Shown here piece after piece: positions 25,701-38,700 of a DNA stretch of 64,000 nucleotides. The position numbers were made by a program, and so were the translations under genes. Source of the stretch: Neodontobutis hainanensis (Eukaryota; Chordata; Actinopteri; Gobiiformes; Odontobutidae); NCBI GenBank assembly GCA_024349245.1, contig JALDNG010000078.1:954001-1018000 (forward strand). Reading direction: 5' to 3'. Position 1 is the first letter of the stretch. Every line of letters begins with the position of its first letter. The notes below the pieces were generated by a model. It was not told where the DNA came from. It searched no databases and saw only the letters and a program-made list of their open reading frames with translations.

Positions 25701-28700
25701 ACAAAAATAGAACGAGAACAATTAACAATAGAGCATCATTTGTCACCTGGAAGTATGTTTTACTTTGACCTTTTTAAAGTTAATGTCAACCTCTCGATTG
25801 GTATTGGTATAAAAATTGGTATAAAATAAAAACATGACTTGAATTGTGCTTCATAATATATAAAGGTCTCTTATCTTTTATAGAGACGCTGACCTCTCTT
25901 TCTGTGTTGACGTACACTTAAGTGAATTTGACAGTTTTACAACATTACATTTATCTTGAAGCTGCGGGCTGCAGAAATTCTCACCTTGTGCCATAATTGG
26001 CCCCTGGGCCAGACGTTAGACTGGCCCCTGGGCACCCAAAGCAGTTATTTTTGCCTGATTGTCTGACTTCCCTTTCTTTTTCTCGTAGACGTTCACATCG
26101 TGCTGCTGTCAGATGTGCTCCTCCTTTTACATGAGAAGGATCAGAAGCTTGTGTTTGCTACAGTGGTGAGTTTCTTCTTTTCAGTGTAACGTGTAGTGTT
26201 AATGCAGTAAATGTGATTGTGACGGGACTGTTTGCAGGATAACAAGCCGCCAGTCATCTCCCTCCGAGGTTTGATTGTACGAGAAGTGGCCCAAGAAGAC
26301 AAAGCCATGTATCTGATCTGTGCATGCACGTCCAACATGTACGAGATCCACACAAGCTCCAAGGACGAGCGCATCAGATGGATGAGCCTCATCAGGGAAG
26401 CTGTCAACAGGTGAGCTCTACATTGAAAGTGTTATCATGGCTTTAACACTGCAGAATTTAACTATATTACATTTGTTCCAGGTTCATGGAGGAGGAAGAG
26501 CTTTACAGTGAAGAAATGGCTCCACTACAACAATATCAAAGTAAGAGAGGGTGTTCTTTTAATTAATACGCAAGTATAGACCAGTGGTGGGCAAACAGCC
26601 AGAAGTCTGATCAATGACCATAACTGTTGCACTTTTCAAAGAATAAAATATCAGCTAAGAATTCTACCTGCAGTCTAGATATCCATCCATCTTTTGCACA
26701 CATTTAGAGTACAGTAAAGTACAGTAAATGGATTAAGTACTAGTCTAAGTACTAGTCTATTCTTAGACTAGTCCTATTAGTCTATAGTCTATTCTTAGAC
26801 TAGTACTGATTTATTTTTTTCCCGGAGTCTCTGTGTTGAATCATGCACATGTTTTTTACAGACAGCCTGAAGGAATGCGACGACAAGTTGAGGCAGATTC
26901 TGGAGGACAAGCTGAAGGTTTCTGTGGAGCTTTATGAGTCTGTAACGGGACAAGAAAGTCCGCACAGAGGACTGCTGCTCCGAGGAGATGCCTCTGACCT
27001 CCAGCAGGGGGAGACTCTAGTCAGAGAAGCCATCAGCGAGGGTGAGACGACACTTCACACACATTTCTGTTGGGCCTCTTCAGAATTTACATTTCAATGC
27101 ATCATCTATCTATTTTAGTTCCCTTTTCCTCTTCATTTACAAAACTAGACAAAGGCTTCTGTTGTTATGGGGAAGGGCTTTTCAATGTCTGAATGGAACA
27201 GAGAGACTGTAAAAAGGAATAGAGAAAGGGGATGATGATTAGAAATCAAATTTAGGAGAACGTTTGACTGTTCACTTGGTGTATATAAGCAATCAGTATT
27301 AAATGTGTGACGTACTATTGTTGTTCCACTGTTAAACCTTAAAATCCACAGAAACACTTTTTTTAAATTTTTTTTTTTTTAAAGCGGGCTTTAGAGATGC
27401 AGCACTGAAGGGAATAATGACTTGTATATAAGGGTGAATGTGTTCTTTGTCTTCAGTGGATAATCTGCAGAGCCTGCTCATGTTGAGGGTCCAAAGGACA
27501 CAAAGTGGGGTGAATGAGGTTTTGGAGGCATGTGTCAGTAATCCAACGCCATACACAAGTGAGTAAGCTGCTTTTTATAGATTACAATCATAAACTCTGT
27601 TAACTTGGTTCGAGTTGACAAGGGACATCAAACAGATAAAGAAAGTATAGTACGTTCTGCTTTTGTAGATTGTGTTTTATATTGGCCAATAGTTTATATA
27701 TTAATCGTGTAGTGTATAGTATATATACTTAAAAAACTGGGGCTTCTATGTGCTAGATTTGTTTCTGTCACTGTTAAAACAATCTTGCGTTAGTCATTTA
27801 AATGTTCTGGCCATTTACACAATACTAAATAAAGATGATGGATGATACGAAAAACAATGTATAATAAAATTTATTTTAGTTTATAAAAGTTGTCTAAAGT
27901 GAAATGAAGTGTGAGCCCTCTTTAACTAACAAAATGTCAGACCATGCTTGTTTGCGGGGTTTTTTGACAAAAATAATTTGCCCAAGACACCATAATATTC
28001 AACTAAAACAGCTACTCTAATATTCAAAGTTATATATATTTTCAGCTTTTGAAGAAATTGGTGGTGTATATAGATTTACTCGCACTTGAAAAACATGCCT
28101 CAATTTGAATACATTTGTTTTGTCATTTACTGCTGATGTGTTTCACCCAGAACATGAGTGACTTTTTCTTGTCACTCATGTTCAAATACTGCTGAATAAA
28201 CTTTCTTAGACGGAGATGGAGCTGAAGGACAGGATGGCAGTGATCTTCAGCTTAAGGAAACCTTTTTCTCCGAGAGCCTGGAACTCTCTGTGAGTGAGAC
28301 TTTAGTTGAGCTCTGCATCAGCTCAGTGCCTGTTCCAATCTCCTGCTTTGGAGCTCAATCATTGTTTTACATCACATTATTTCTGCTTGTCTTGTTTGGT
28401 TTCTAGGCTGATGATGACGACTCTTTAATGCCACACTCCAGCTCTCCTTTGCAGCAGTTCTCTGACGACGAAACACTTTTGGTAACTCTTTTCTGTCATA
28501 AAACTACTTAAGGTATTATCTGAAGTGAATATTTATGGTACAGGTGGTAAAACAGTTGGTTGCTTTTCCATGAAACAAAGAACGTTTCGACAAGACCCTT
28601 TTGTTGTGAGGTCAAGACCTGTTTCTGCACGGATTTAATAGTATTTATTGGAATAAAAACACTAAAATATACTATGAACTCATTAAACAACAGTCTGTAG

Positions 28701-31700
28701 TCCAGTCATTAGCATCTGTGGCTCCCCTGTTAGAGCACATACTACAAACTAGAGAGACCCGGGTTCTAATGCTCCATGTCGTTCCCCTCTCTCAGCCTGT
28801 TGAGGCTATTGAACCTCTGCATAAATCAATTCATGAGATTTGTACATTTGTGCCGCATTTTATTTGCACTTGCACAAAGTCTCCTTAACAACATCATAAT
28901 ATTTCACTTGTAGCCTCTGCAAAGCCTTAATGAGTCAATTTTTACAACATTTCATTTAACCAGGTAAGTTACTAAGAACATGTTTTTATTTGCAGTAATG
29001 TGAGTACAACTTGTTTTACAGCACAATCTACAGATCTTTCTAGAAGTAATTTTCAAAAAAGTGCACAGTAGACAGAAGGTTATCAAAGGGGAATTTATAG
29101 TGAGGCAGGTTTTAGCTGTAACAGCAGCAGGTTTCAAGATTACAGAGAAGATACAAGATTACTGAAACATTAGCTGCTCAGTTTTATTTTTTATTTTTTG
29201 GAGATTGTTCCAGTGTTTGGCTTGCTGCATAAGGAAATGACAATTCCCCATACTTTGATTTGACTTTAAGAATAGTGTTGTAGTAGATTGTAACAAATTA
29301 CTAAGGTACAATAGTATGCTTTAAACTTAACTGTTTGTACATTTATTTTTACTTTGGTGACTTGGACTCAACTTGGACCTTTCTTTAGTGACTCAGACTT
29401 GCAGTTCAACTTAAGATGACTCGACTGGGACTCTACTTGAAATTTTTTGGATGACTCAGACTTGTACAGTGGCTCAATGGTAGAGCAGTCGTCCTATAAC
29501 TGGAAAGTTGGCAACACTTAACCCTCCTTGCCTCCAGTGGTGTTCCAGCTATAAACACTGGTGAATGGAAGCTTAATGTAAGTCGTTTTGGCTAAAAGCG
29601 TCTGCTAAATGTAAATGTACTTTTAAGTGATGATGACTCAACTCGGACTAGTCTTTGGTGACTTGGACTCGGACTTGAACACTGAGGACTGGTGACTTTC
29701 ACTACAACACGCCTCATACAGTATGTATTATATTGCATAAAATGTCAATTCCACTATATTAACTATATAATTTTTGTCTGAAGGTGTGTGAGAGAATGGT
29801 ACTGCTCGCACAGAAACTGAACACACTACAGGTGAGACGAACATTAAACATGAAGTAACCTAATACAACAGTGTATTGATATTGAATCTTTGCCAGGCCG
29901 CCCTAGCGCAGCAGAGCAGCCAGATGGAGCTGCTGCAGGCGCTTCAGTCTAAAAGCAAACGCTCCACTCGTTACTACAACCCTCTGCTGGAGCAGGAGAA
30001 CCAGCGCAACATGGAGAAGCAGAAAGAGGAGCTGGCCAACCTCCACAAGATGCAGGCGCAGCACCGAGAGGAGCAGCAGCAGTGGGAGAAGGAGCGCGAA
30101 CGACAGAAGACCCAGATGGAGGTTTTGGAGGCCAGGGTGCGTTCCAAAGAGGAGCAGTGCAGGATGTGGGAGGAAAAACTAACGGAGGAGAAGGCCGAGC
30201 TCAAGGCACAGCGGGACAACTATCAGCACGACCTGGAGCGGCTCCGGGAGTCGCTCCGGACTCTGGAGAAGGACAAGGAACGGCACAATCAGGAAAAGGA
30301 GCGACTGGAGAAACTGAAGAGGAACACAAGTTTATTACACCACCCATACCTCAACCTGGACGACACAAAAGTAAGGCAGTGAATGGTATGAGTTAACATT
30401 GCTGAATTTATTTCCCTTTTTTATGTCAATACACCTTTTGCACACACCTGAAGACCAATAACAGGTCTATTGTGGCACCAAAAGGTAGCACATTCCAAAG
30501 TAATATTTCAGCAGGATGTCCCCTAATATCTGCCTTCTTTATTAAAATATAATATAAATGTATTAAAAAAAAAATTTTTTATGTATATTTTTGTCAATGT
30601 GTTTCTCCTCAGAGTCTGTCCAGTTACCAATCGTTCAGAGGCAGTACAGTCAACGGTGTGGAGATACTGACTCACAAACATTTTGTCCCTTCCTTGAATG
30701 TACCGCGCTCTGACTCCAAAGAAATCCCCCCGAAGGTCCCGCCCCGCCGAGAGAGTATCAGTCCCAAACCGCCCAAGGCTCCCATGAACCTGCTGAGCCA
30801 CACCAATGAGGTGCACAAATCCGCCACGATGGTGCAGCAGATTCCAAAAAGACTGGCAGTACCCAAAGAGAAGAAGGGCAAGGGGTCCCACAACAGGACC
30901 AACAGTGCAGGTCAAGACACGGTCTGGGTTTACAGTTATTACACATTTGTTGGCCTTATTAGTTAGCCCTGTGTTTCTTTGAGACGCTGAGAGCACGTTC
31001 ATGTGAAATGAAGTGACACATTTTATTTAATTTATTTTTTTTATATAGCCACCTAGTAGTTTGTCAAAGCACTTAACCCGTGTTACAGCTGACCAGTGGA
31101 GGCAAGGTGGGAACCCTTTAAGCCCTTTATGGCCTTTTCACGTGTCCCCCAATTTGGGAACTATAGGGATTCAGATCCTCAGAAAATGATGGCAAAGCAG
31201 CACATCAAATTGATCTGCTACAAGCACATCTAAGCCATTTACATTTTATTTCAAACACAGACCAAACGGCAAACAAACAAAAACAGGTGGTACCAAAATA
31301 TCCCAAATTCTGCCCTATTCTTTATAATGGAGTCTCTGCCTGACCATTTCATAAAAGAATCTTAACAGTTTTGGTTTGTTTCACATTAGAAGAACTATAT
31401 TTGGTGCAGGTAATGTTGACATGTGTGGCTGTAATTTTAAATATTAATATTAATCCAATTTATTTATTTATTTATTTGTTTTTTATTTTATTTTTTAGGC
31501 GAAAATGTTTTTGGGGCTGTTTTCCATCTTGATTTATTCTGAAACAGTAACATGCACATTCAAAATTTCCCTCTCTTCCCTGAAAATCTCACATGTGCCC
31601 CCTTCATTTTGACTCTAGAATTATTGAAATACACCTTATAGTTGCAGAGATACAGTCAATTTTCTGTGGACATGTCCTTTTTGAGCAGACACACCAAAAA

Positions 31701-32717
31701 ACAGGCTCCGGTTTAAAGGGTTAAGTATCTTGCCCAAGGACACAACAACACTGAACTGTGGGGAGAGCGGGATGTTATGATGTTTTGGGATGTTTCGAGC
31801 GGGGATCAAACCGCCCACCTGCTGGTTGAAGGACGGCTCCTCTACCACTGAGCTACTGCCGCCCCCATTTACTACATATCGCCACAATCAGCTGTTCCAC
31901 TTGTACATACTTGTCTTGTGTCTTGTTAACGATTGGTCAGTGTTCTGTCAGCTCTTTATCTCTATCTGAACCTGCCACAGAGCAGTTTAGCTGTTTTAAG
32001 CAGACATTTCCACAGATCTACCTCAATAAACGGCCCTGGATTTGAACATAACTTGGGATATGATATTGACATGTACACCCAGTGGACCCTGCCTGCTCTT
32101 ATTTGTACAGATGCCTGTTTTTTACAACACAAGCTTGCAATTTTGAAATCTTAAATTGTAAAACCACTGTATTGTATATGGAATGTCAACTTTGCATTGT
32201 CTGTATGGTTTTCCAAATCAAAAGGGGTGTCAAACTTCTTTAACTGACTTTAATAGTGCCTAAAACAAAAACCCAAGTCATTGGTGTCACTTTACAAAGG
32301 CCTTTACATTTATTGGTTTGTCTTTTCGTTCACAGCTAATATAGACGTGAGCCAGGTGGTGCCAATACGAGTGAAAGAAGGAGGCAGTATGAGAGCCAAA
32401 AGGACAAGCAGCCCTCAGAGGATCCACCACCAGTCAGGTAGAAATGCACCTTAGATATTTCCTGTTGAAAATAAAATTGTACGAGTCATAGTGAGACAAA
32501 TTATAACTAGATAACTGTTCACATTTAATAATTAAAAAAAAAAAATTTGTGTCAAGATTTGTTCAAGGCACCGGGATCGACACAGAACATGAAGCCGTCT
32601 CCGTCCTTAAGCTCACACAGAAGGAACCACAGCGACGCGTCTCCCCCTGCACCACCTCCTTTCCCCAAAGAGGTCCTGGACCCTCATCAGACCAAAGAGA
32701 ATGTCATGTACTTCTGA
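19740..32717 (+). CDS. arhgef18: Rho guanine nucleotide exchange factor 18 (p114RhoGEF)
   Basis: Coding exons: 19740-19804, 20054-20136, 20603-20743, 22116-22366, 23759-23884, 23987-24104, 25342-25593, 26089-26165, 26238-26410, 26482-26540, 26862-27041, 27457-27558, 28210-28289, 28407-28481, 29784-29831, 29897-30370, 30613-30910, 32336-32437, 32557-32717. They total 2865 nt, that is 954 residues plus stop. The family activates RhoA at apical junctions and the cortex. The start MTVNHKK matches human MTVSQKG and the end NVMYF matches human DVIFF. The DH domain spans KRQDVIYELMQTEMHHVRTL to about VNEQVDEYE, including VRRLGIPECFLLVTQRITKY. The PH domain follows, including VHIVLLSDVLLLLHEKDQK and NKPPVISL. 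Exon 29897-30370 encodes a long charged coiled coil. A proline-rich, basic tail ends the protein. The zinc-finger-like N-terminal extension of the long human isoform is not visible. The acceptor of the last exon (GTGTCAAG) has a poor pyrimidine tract but is forced by frame. Adjacency to insr matches human 19p13.2. Confidence 0.93.
23957..23982 (+). repeat. 26-nt poly-T used as a polypyrimidine tract
   Basis: A pure run of 26 T ends four bases before the exon starting at 23987 (TTACAG). It therefore serves as the pyrimidine tract of that arhgef18 splice acceptor. Such runs vary in length between individuals. Confidence 0.85.
26736..26807. repeat. nested inverted repeats in arhgef18 intron
   Basis: A 14-bp perfect inverted repeat, AGTACTAGTCTAAG at 26736-26749 and its complement at 26794-26807, encloses a second hairpin with 9-bp arms (ACTAGTCTA / TAGACTAGT, loop TTCT). 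The region is also preceded by a short direct repeat of GTACAGTAAA. It lies about 55 bp before the exon at 26862. Confidence 0.85.
28690..28800 (+). repeat. SINE-like remnant (CCCCTCTCT tail family)
   Basis: A tRNA-like head (GTTAGAGC, then ACCCGGGTTCTAATG) is followed by CATGTCGTTCCCCTCTCTC. It is the same family as the fragment at 1230-1375. It is intronic in arhgef18. Confidence 0.5.
29345..29710. repeat. GACTYGGACTT-type low-complexity repeat split by a SINE
   Basis: Irregular repeats of GACTTGGACTC, GACTCAGACTTG and related 10- to 12-mers occur at 29355-29465 and resume at 29625-29710. The middle, 29466-29622, is a plus-strand tRNA-derived SINE (GTGGCTCAATGGTAGAGC head, TAAGTCGTTTTGGCTAAAAG tail). 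The SINE therefore inserted into an older simple-type repeat. Confidence 0.65.
29466..29622 (+). repeat. tRNA-derived SINE
   Basis: The tRNA-like head reads GTGGCTCAATGGTAGAGCAG. The core is shortened compared with the copies at 8325 and 56033, and the tail TAAGTCGTTTTGGCTAAAAG is followed by CGTCTGCTAAATG. It lies in the arhgef18 intron between the exons ending at 28481 and starting at 29784. Confidence 0.75.
31060..31866 (-). repeat. SINE interrupted by a DNA-transposon relic
   Basis: The head of a minus-strand SINE (GCGGCAGTAGCTCAGTGGTA) and part of its core lie at 31721-31866. The remaining core (CCACCTTGCCTCCACTGG on the minus strand) continues at 31060-31111. The 607 bp between them are foreign and match the piggyBac-like element described separately. 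The break falls at the GGTGGGTTAAGTG position conserved in the other copies. Confidence 0.75.
31114..31720. mobile_element. piggyBac-like MITE inserted at TTAA
   Basis: This 607-bp element is bounded by terminal inverted repeats that begin CCCTTTAA: CCCTTTAAGCC on the left and CCCTTTAAACC read inward from the right. TTAA follows directly on the right (31721-31724), and a two-base remnant, AA, precedes it on the left. piggyBac elements insert at TTAA and start with CCC. It has no coding capacity, so it would be a non-autonomous relic. Its target was the conserved GGGTTAAG of a SINE. Confidence 0.65.
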
Positions 32718-33285
32718 ACAGACCGACGCCATTCTCAAAATTCAAACACCTTCACCTTTTTTTGTTGTTGGACCATGAGAAAATGAACAAATACTTTTAT
32801 GAATGTATGCACCTTTTTATAAAGAAGTGATCTAAATACAAGGCGCTGGGAAATAGGAGAAAATATTTTAATTTTTTTGAGAAGTCTTTAAGTATTTAAT
32901 TTTCTGGTAGCAGACATCATCGCAGCTGTGTAAAAGTGTAAATTTAAACACCTGATGGGGAAAAAAAAAAAATCATGTGATAAGGAGAGAAGTTATTTAG
33001 TTTTATTTCTGAGTGGGTTCAATGTTCAGCCACTTGTGCTTTTTATTCACAATGAAACGGCTTCACTAGTGACACACTTTTAATGTAATGTATTGTACAG
33101 AAGTTGTAAATAATGTTACTATAATTTCCTTAGGGTAGACCATTAGCATATTTTTCTTCTATTTAAAAATATATATAAATATACAATGATGGATTATGGA
33201 GTTAAAAGGCATTAATAAAATGCTTTCCACAAAGAAATGGATTTTTGGACCAAATTAATAAAGTGACAGACAATAACTAAATTGG
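32718..33285 (+). other. arhgef18 3' UTR (probable)
   Basis: AT-rich sequence follows the stop codon. Two AATAAA signals occur, at 33214-33219 and 33257-33262, so transcripts likely end shortly after about 33230 or 33280. Confidence 0.55.
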
Positions 33286-33289
33286 AGCA

Positions 33290-34255
33290 AATGACGATAC
33301 GACAAAAGCCGAAACGGATGTCAGTCTGCTTAAAAAATGCATCAGACACAAAGATTATGTTTTGTATGGCTCCATTTTATTTTTTTTTATCTCTACTGTC
33401 TCTAAAAATGTCTCTGTGCAGCCAACCGTCTCCTAATGAGAATTATAGTGATTTTAAAACGGGTACATTTGAAGTTTCTGCTCTGTTATAAAACTAACGC
33501 CATGTTTGTTCCAGCACCCTGTTGTCATGACAACAGTAAACATTGAGTCAGAAAAGTCCTATGGGCCGCTTTTAAAAACTAAGGTTAATAACATAATTAC
33601 CAAACGTGTTTTTGAGTGTGTTTTTTAAAGCGTGTGTTGGTGCGGCTTTTGGGTGTAAAAACGCAGTAAATGCACCAAATAAATTATCCAAAGTGAATGA
33701 ATGTTAGCACGATTTTCCCATTTATTGTAACGATTTAGCAAACCAAAACCGGTAAATAAAAAGTTTCTAGACACAAAGTGACTGGTTGTTTTGCTCGTGA
33801 GAAAGGAGCACAATGCCACCGTACAAAATGTATTATTTAGCATAGGAGCCAACTCTAACAAGCTAATTAATTTGTTAGTTTTCGCCACGCCAGTAGAAGT
33901 AGCTTAGCGGCTAATTACCCTGAAACAAAAAAAACGATCAATATGGAGTCACACTGATGTTCCCTCCCGAGGCTCTGGCATCAAACACAGGTGTTGGACG
34001 GGGGTGGGGACATTTCTCAAAACCATCTTGTTTACACCAATTTAGATTTTTGGTGGCTAATGCTAAGTCTGCTATGATCGCGGGCGGCTGACGGTAGGTG
34101 TTTATATTATAGACCCTTTTTATTTACTATCTATGTATAGACCTTACACACATTATAGACTCTGATGCGTAGAAAAATAAATGAATGGATCACACGGTAT
34201 TGTAACAAAGCAAATTCTCACTGTCAATGTCGATAAACATAATATTAAATACAAT
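33290..34255. other. intergenic, arhgef18 / sppl2b tail-to-tail
   Basis: About 1 kb lies between the convergent 3' ends. I see no coding region or recognisable repeat. Open frames such as 33625-33888 (minus) lack any domain or splice support. Confidence 0.5.
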
Positions 34256-35776
34256 GTTCCTTTATTGTTATTATACATAAGCTACTTCTTAACAGAAGCA
34301 TTAAAACCCACTTAGTGACAAACTATACTGAACATGAAATGAAACACTTTCTGCTTAAGTGACGTGGCTACTAGCCTCAGATCAAAACGTACAGAGCAAA
34401 TCCATTTAGTTTTTTCAAAATACATGAATTACTAGTCTGTCAATCCAGTATTTAAAAAAATCACACACTAATCAAACATTGGTATCGCAGCCTCTCGACA
34501 CTCATAAACTTACACTTAATACAGCACTCAGTTCTTGTAAAGCAACACATTCTTGCTTTCCACATGAACAGTGTAAGGCCCAAAAAAAAAAACAAGACGA
34601 GATGAATTATACCGACTGGGAACAAAAAGGCATCGGCCGATATTTATCCTCACTCAGACAATGCATTTTTGATTATATACTGCTAATTATCGGTGTAGAC
34701 TCAAAAAGATGGCATGCATACCCAAAAAAATAAGTTAAAACTGACACTTTTTGGCTCAGGCTATAATCGAGATAGCACCAAATCCCAAAGGACTGAAACT
34801 CCTCGGTAACTGTCAATGGTAGAGCAGAGTTTGGTAAAAAAAAATTATTAAAAAGTCAAACAAAAAAGAAAGCTCATAGTGTTTTGTGCGCTTTAACTTA
34901 TGTTGGCTACATTTATAAAGAAATAGCTGTTTCCATTTAGAGTTTTCAGTCACAAGGAGAAAAACATTAAAAGCGACTAGTATTTTGTAAAAGGGCGTAT
35001 TCCCTACAGTAGGTTAATTCAAGTTTGGAGAAGCAGACAGGAGCAATGACACAGGCTTTGTGTTCTGTAAAGCTGCTAATAGCTTCTACAACTTTAAAAA
35101 GAGTGTTAACAGGAGGTATTAATTATGCATTTGACTGCTTTTTGTTGTTTCCTTATTTGTACAACCCTAGAACTAGAAACTACATTTGTACAAGCTCCTC
35201 AACGTGACATCTGAACCTCAATTATTTTGTCATTTCTCAGCAACATATCAGGAAATATTTAACATATCCACACATTTAAATGGACATTGAAGTAGTTTAG
35301 TGATTTAAATTTAAAATTCAGATTGTCACTGGCCACATTTACTTCTGTACATAGTTTAATCTCCTGACGGCTTCTCCAAACTGGGACCTACATACAAAAT
35401 AGTGAATTATCCTTTTGATGCTTTTTGTGGTGCGTACATTAGTTTTGTCATATAATTCTGTGTTTTCAAAGTGTTCTGTTTAAGTAGTGACTCTTTTCAT
35501 GAGTAAAAATTACAATTAAGTGCCACAAACAGCTCAGAAGTCTATAATGTTTAACTTAATACTGTTTGTTTTTGACAGAATAGGAGACACACTGAGATGA
35601 ATGACTTGGTGTTTGTCAGTGTAGATGCCAGTGTAAACACCCTTCTTAATCTCGTGGACCCAGCCACTACAAAGCACAAACTCCTCTGTTCTTCCCTTTG
35701 CACCAAGTACAAATGTCCAAGTGAAAATGTAAAAAAATAATAAAACATGAAATTAAGCTAATGCTAGTGTGTCCTT
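34256..35776 (-). other. sppl2b 3' UTR (probable)
   Basis: On the minus strand the stop codon at 35777-35779 is followed by non-coding AT-rich sequence. An AATAAA on that strand lies at 34261-34266. A UTR of about 1.5 kb is plausible; the end is inferred from the hexamer only. Confidence 0.4.
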
Positions 35777-38700
35777 TCAGTTTGACTTGACATCCTTCTT
35801 TTCCTCCTGGAGCACTTCCTGAGGCTCGGGGGGCGGGGCTAATCTCGGGTCGGCCTCTGGAGTTTGTGCCTCTGATTTTGTTGAGGTGCCCTCCGCCGGT
35901 GGCACCGCAGTTTGTGTACAGTTGATTGGTGCAAGTGCTACGGCAGGCTGCAGGGGACAAAAAACAGCAACTACATAAGAGATAACGGCGACTACATAAG
36001 AGATAATAGCAACAGTGCAGAGTAAAGATAGCTCATGAGTAAAATGTACAGGAACAATATTAAGGCACACCCACAGTTAAATAAACAGACCAGCAGTAAA
36101 AGGGAGAGGACAGTAAACAGAAAAAAGGCAGTTGGACATAAATTAAAAGGGTTTACTCAACTTTAAATCCTACTCTCTGCTTGTTATTAGGACTAGTTTT
36201 TAAATGAGGTTTTGTTTCTTGTTTTTAAAGTCTTTTTGTGTTCATCCATAGAAGGCAGTCATATCAAACCGGTATTCACCACAAATCCATTTCCGGTCCA
36301 GAACTGGGGCAGCTCGTTACGCCACAGTGCGACTGCGAGGCTGGTGAGCAGAGTACAAGGCACCAGGTAAAGCAAGGCGGGCTGGCCCATCTGCATCAGG
36401 GCCAGTGCCACGAAGGTGATGAGGAGCCCCACTCCGTACGCTGTTAACAGACACAAACAAGAAACATCAGAAACATCATCTGATAAGGGCTTTTTATTTA
36501 TTAATTTGAGGTTTCATTTTAATATCACATGTACCAAGGTTTTAGTTTGATGAATACAGAAATGTTCATTCTGTTAAAATTATTGTTGCGTTGACTCTAA
36601 TATTCAACAGTAACAGATTAAGCGCTTCAATCTAGCCTTTTCTCTTGTTTAACGACTTTGTGGCATGTAAAATATTCTAACCCTGGTAAGTGTAGAAAGA
36701 AAGGGCTACAACTTAATTCATTCAACCTGAGCCGCCAGAGTACAAGAGTAACAAATAAATATTGTGGCTAAATATAGTTAAGTCAGAGAACACTCACCGA
36801 TGGTACAGGAAACAAAGTAGATCCTGGAGGTTTGTATTAAAATGTCAAACCGGTGGCAGTAGGCCACGAGCAGACCTGACAAACACAGAGAGGACAGAGT
36901 ATTTACGACTAGACTTGTATAGCAACTTCTTGCATGATACCCGGAAAACAGGCAATATCTGATAATGACCTGTAATAATTGAAAGTCCTCTATGTTTTGG
37001 TAAAAGCTGAACTGAATTGTAACAAATGAAGACATACAGGGCAGAACTAACTTCCACTGGCCCCACTCACTTTTAAATTTGCTCACATCACAGACTGCTA
37101 TAAAGCTCTCTTTACTTATTGTCACTTGGATTTTCTTTTCTTCTTTTAAAAGCATTTCGGTTTGACTAAAAACCTTTTGATCTCACGCTTGGGATAAAAA
37201 CTGGCTATTTAACAAAAAATTACAGTTTATTATAAAGCTTTGATTGGCAAAAGTTTGTCTGTCAAATAGAAGACCACGTTGTTGCAATTTAAAAGAGTTG
37301 TATGTACAATGGATATTAATTTTCATATGTTCTGTATTTGCTGGGCTTGACAGACATATTCTTATTAAACACAAAGCCAGCCCATCTACAAAAACATTCA
37401 ACAGACAACCTGAGCAAGAAGATTTGCCAGGATTTTATGAAGCACGGACCTATGACAGGATTAGGGAAGTTTTCATTTACCATAAGCACAAACTCTAACT
37501 TAAATTAACAGAAAGGGTCCAAAATAATAGCCTACAAACAATTGTATTATTTATAATAACTTTAGAAAAGTGAGTTATAATTGTTTAATCCTCTAACTTT
37601 AGGTGGTGTACAGTTTTCTGAATTTGAACCTGACAAGATGTTATCACCTGGTACTAAGATGTCACCGAAGCCCAGGAGAGAGAAGGGCCGGTCACAGAGC
37701 GCTAACGGAGAGGAGTTCAGTCTGGGCACTTTCAGCACCATGGGCAGCTGCAACAAACAGACAGACAACAGTGTTTCTACAGAAAAACAAACCTTTAAAT
37801 CAGACATTTTGGAAACCAAATGGCAATCTGACCTTTTCATGCGCGAACGAGTCTGAGGGACCAGCTGCCACCTCCACCATTATACTTTCACCGCTCTGTG
37901 ATGAAAAAGTCACACTTAGACAAACTAAAGACCACAATAAATGGTTTTAATGCTGTTGGAGATAAAACAACTCACCTTTGTGAAGAAAGGTGTGATAAAT
38001 ACAAAGAAAACATCGTAGACAAAAAGCACTGACAGCAGAATGGTGCAGGCCTGGGAAGAGTAAAATAAACCAATTAGACACGTTTGTTTTAAAAGAAGAT
38101 ATTTCTTTTGGTCATGTGACATTGCCAACTCACTTTAAATGTGGATAGTCTGACTGTTTTGAGCATGTAAAGGCAGAAGGCAATCCCCAGGGCGTCCTGT
38201 AAAACCCAGGCCCACCTGTAAACGGTGAGAATGAGTCACTGACAATATTTCACAAACTGTCTGTCATTACAAAAGCACATTCAGTTTTATTACTCACTCG
38301 TCCTCGTTGCGGAAAACCATCCAGATGATGCTGACACCGATGCAGAACGCAGACAGCAGTAACATTCGGATCTGCGGCCGCTTGTGCAGATACGGCAGGT
38401 TGTTTTCTGGGATCCTACAGTTGCATAACTCACATGTTAATATGTATGAACAGTTAGAAGCATTAGAGTGAAGCGCGTTTGACGATACCTGCATTTGCAG
38501 AAAGGCAGTCTCCGGATGAACGGCCAGAGGCAGCTGTAGAGGCCGACGGAGGACGCCAGACAGAAGATAGCTATGACCCAGAAGGCTTCAGAAGAGACAA
38601 CAGCAAACATTGAAACAGAGTGGGGTTGCACAATGTCATCTGTTCATCCACCAAGCGTTTAAACACACTATGGCTACTCTCTGAAGTGGGGCCAGTTTGA

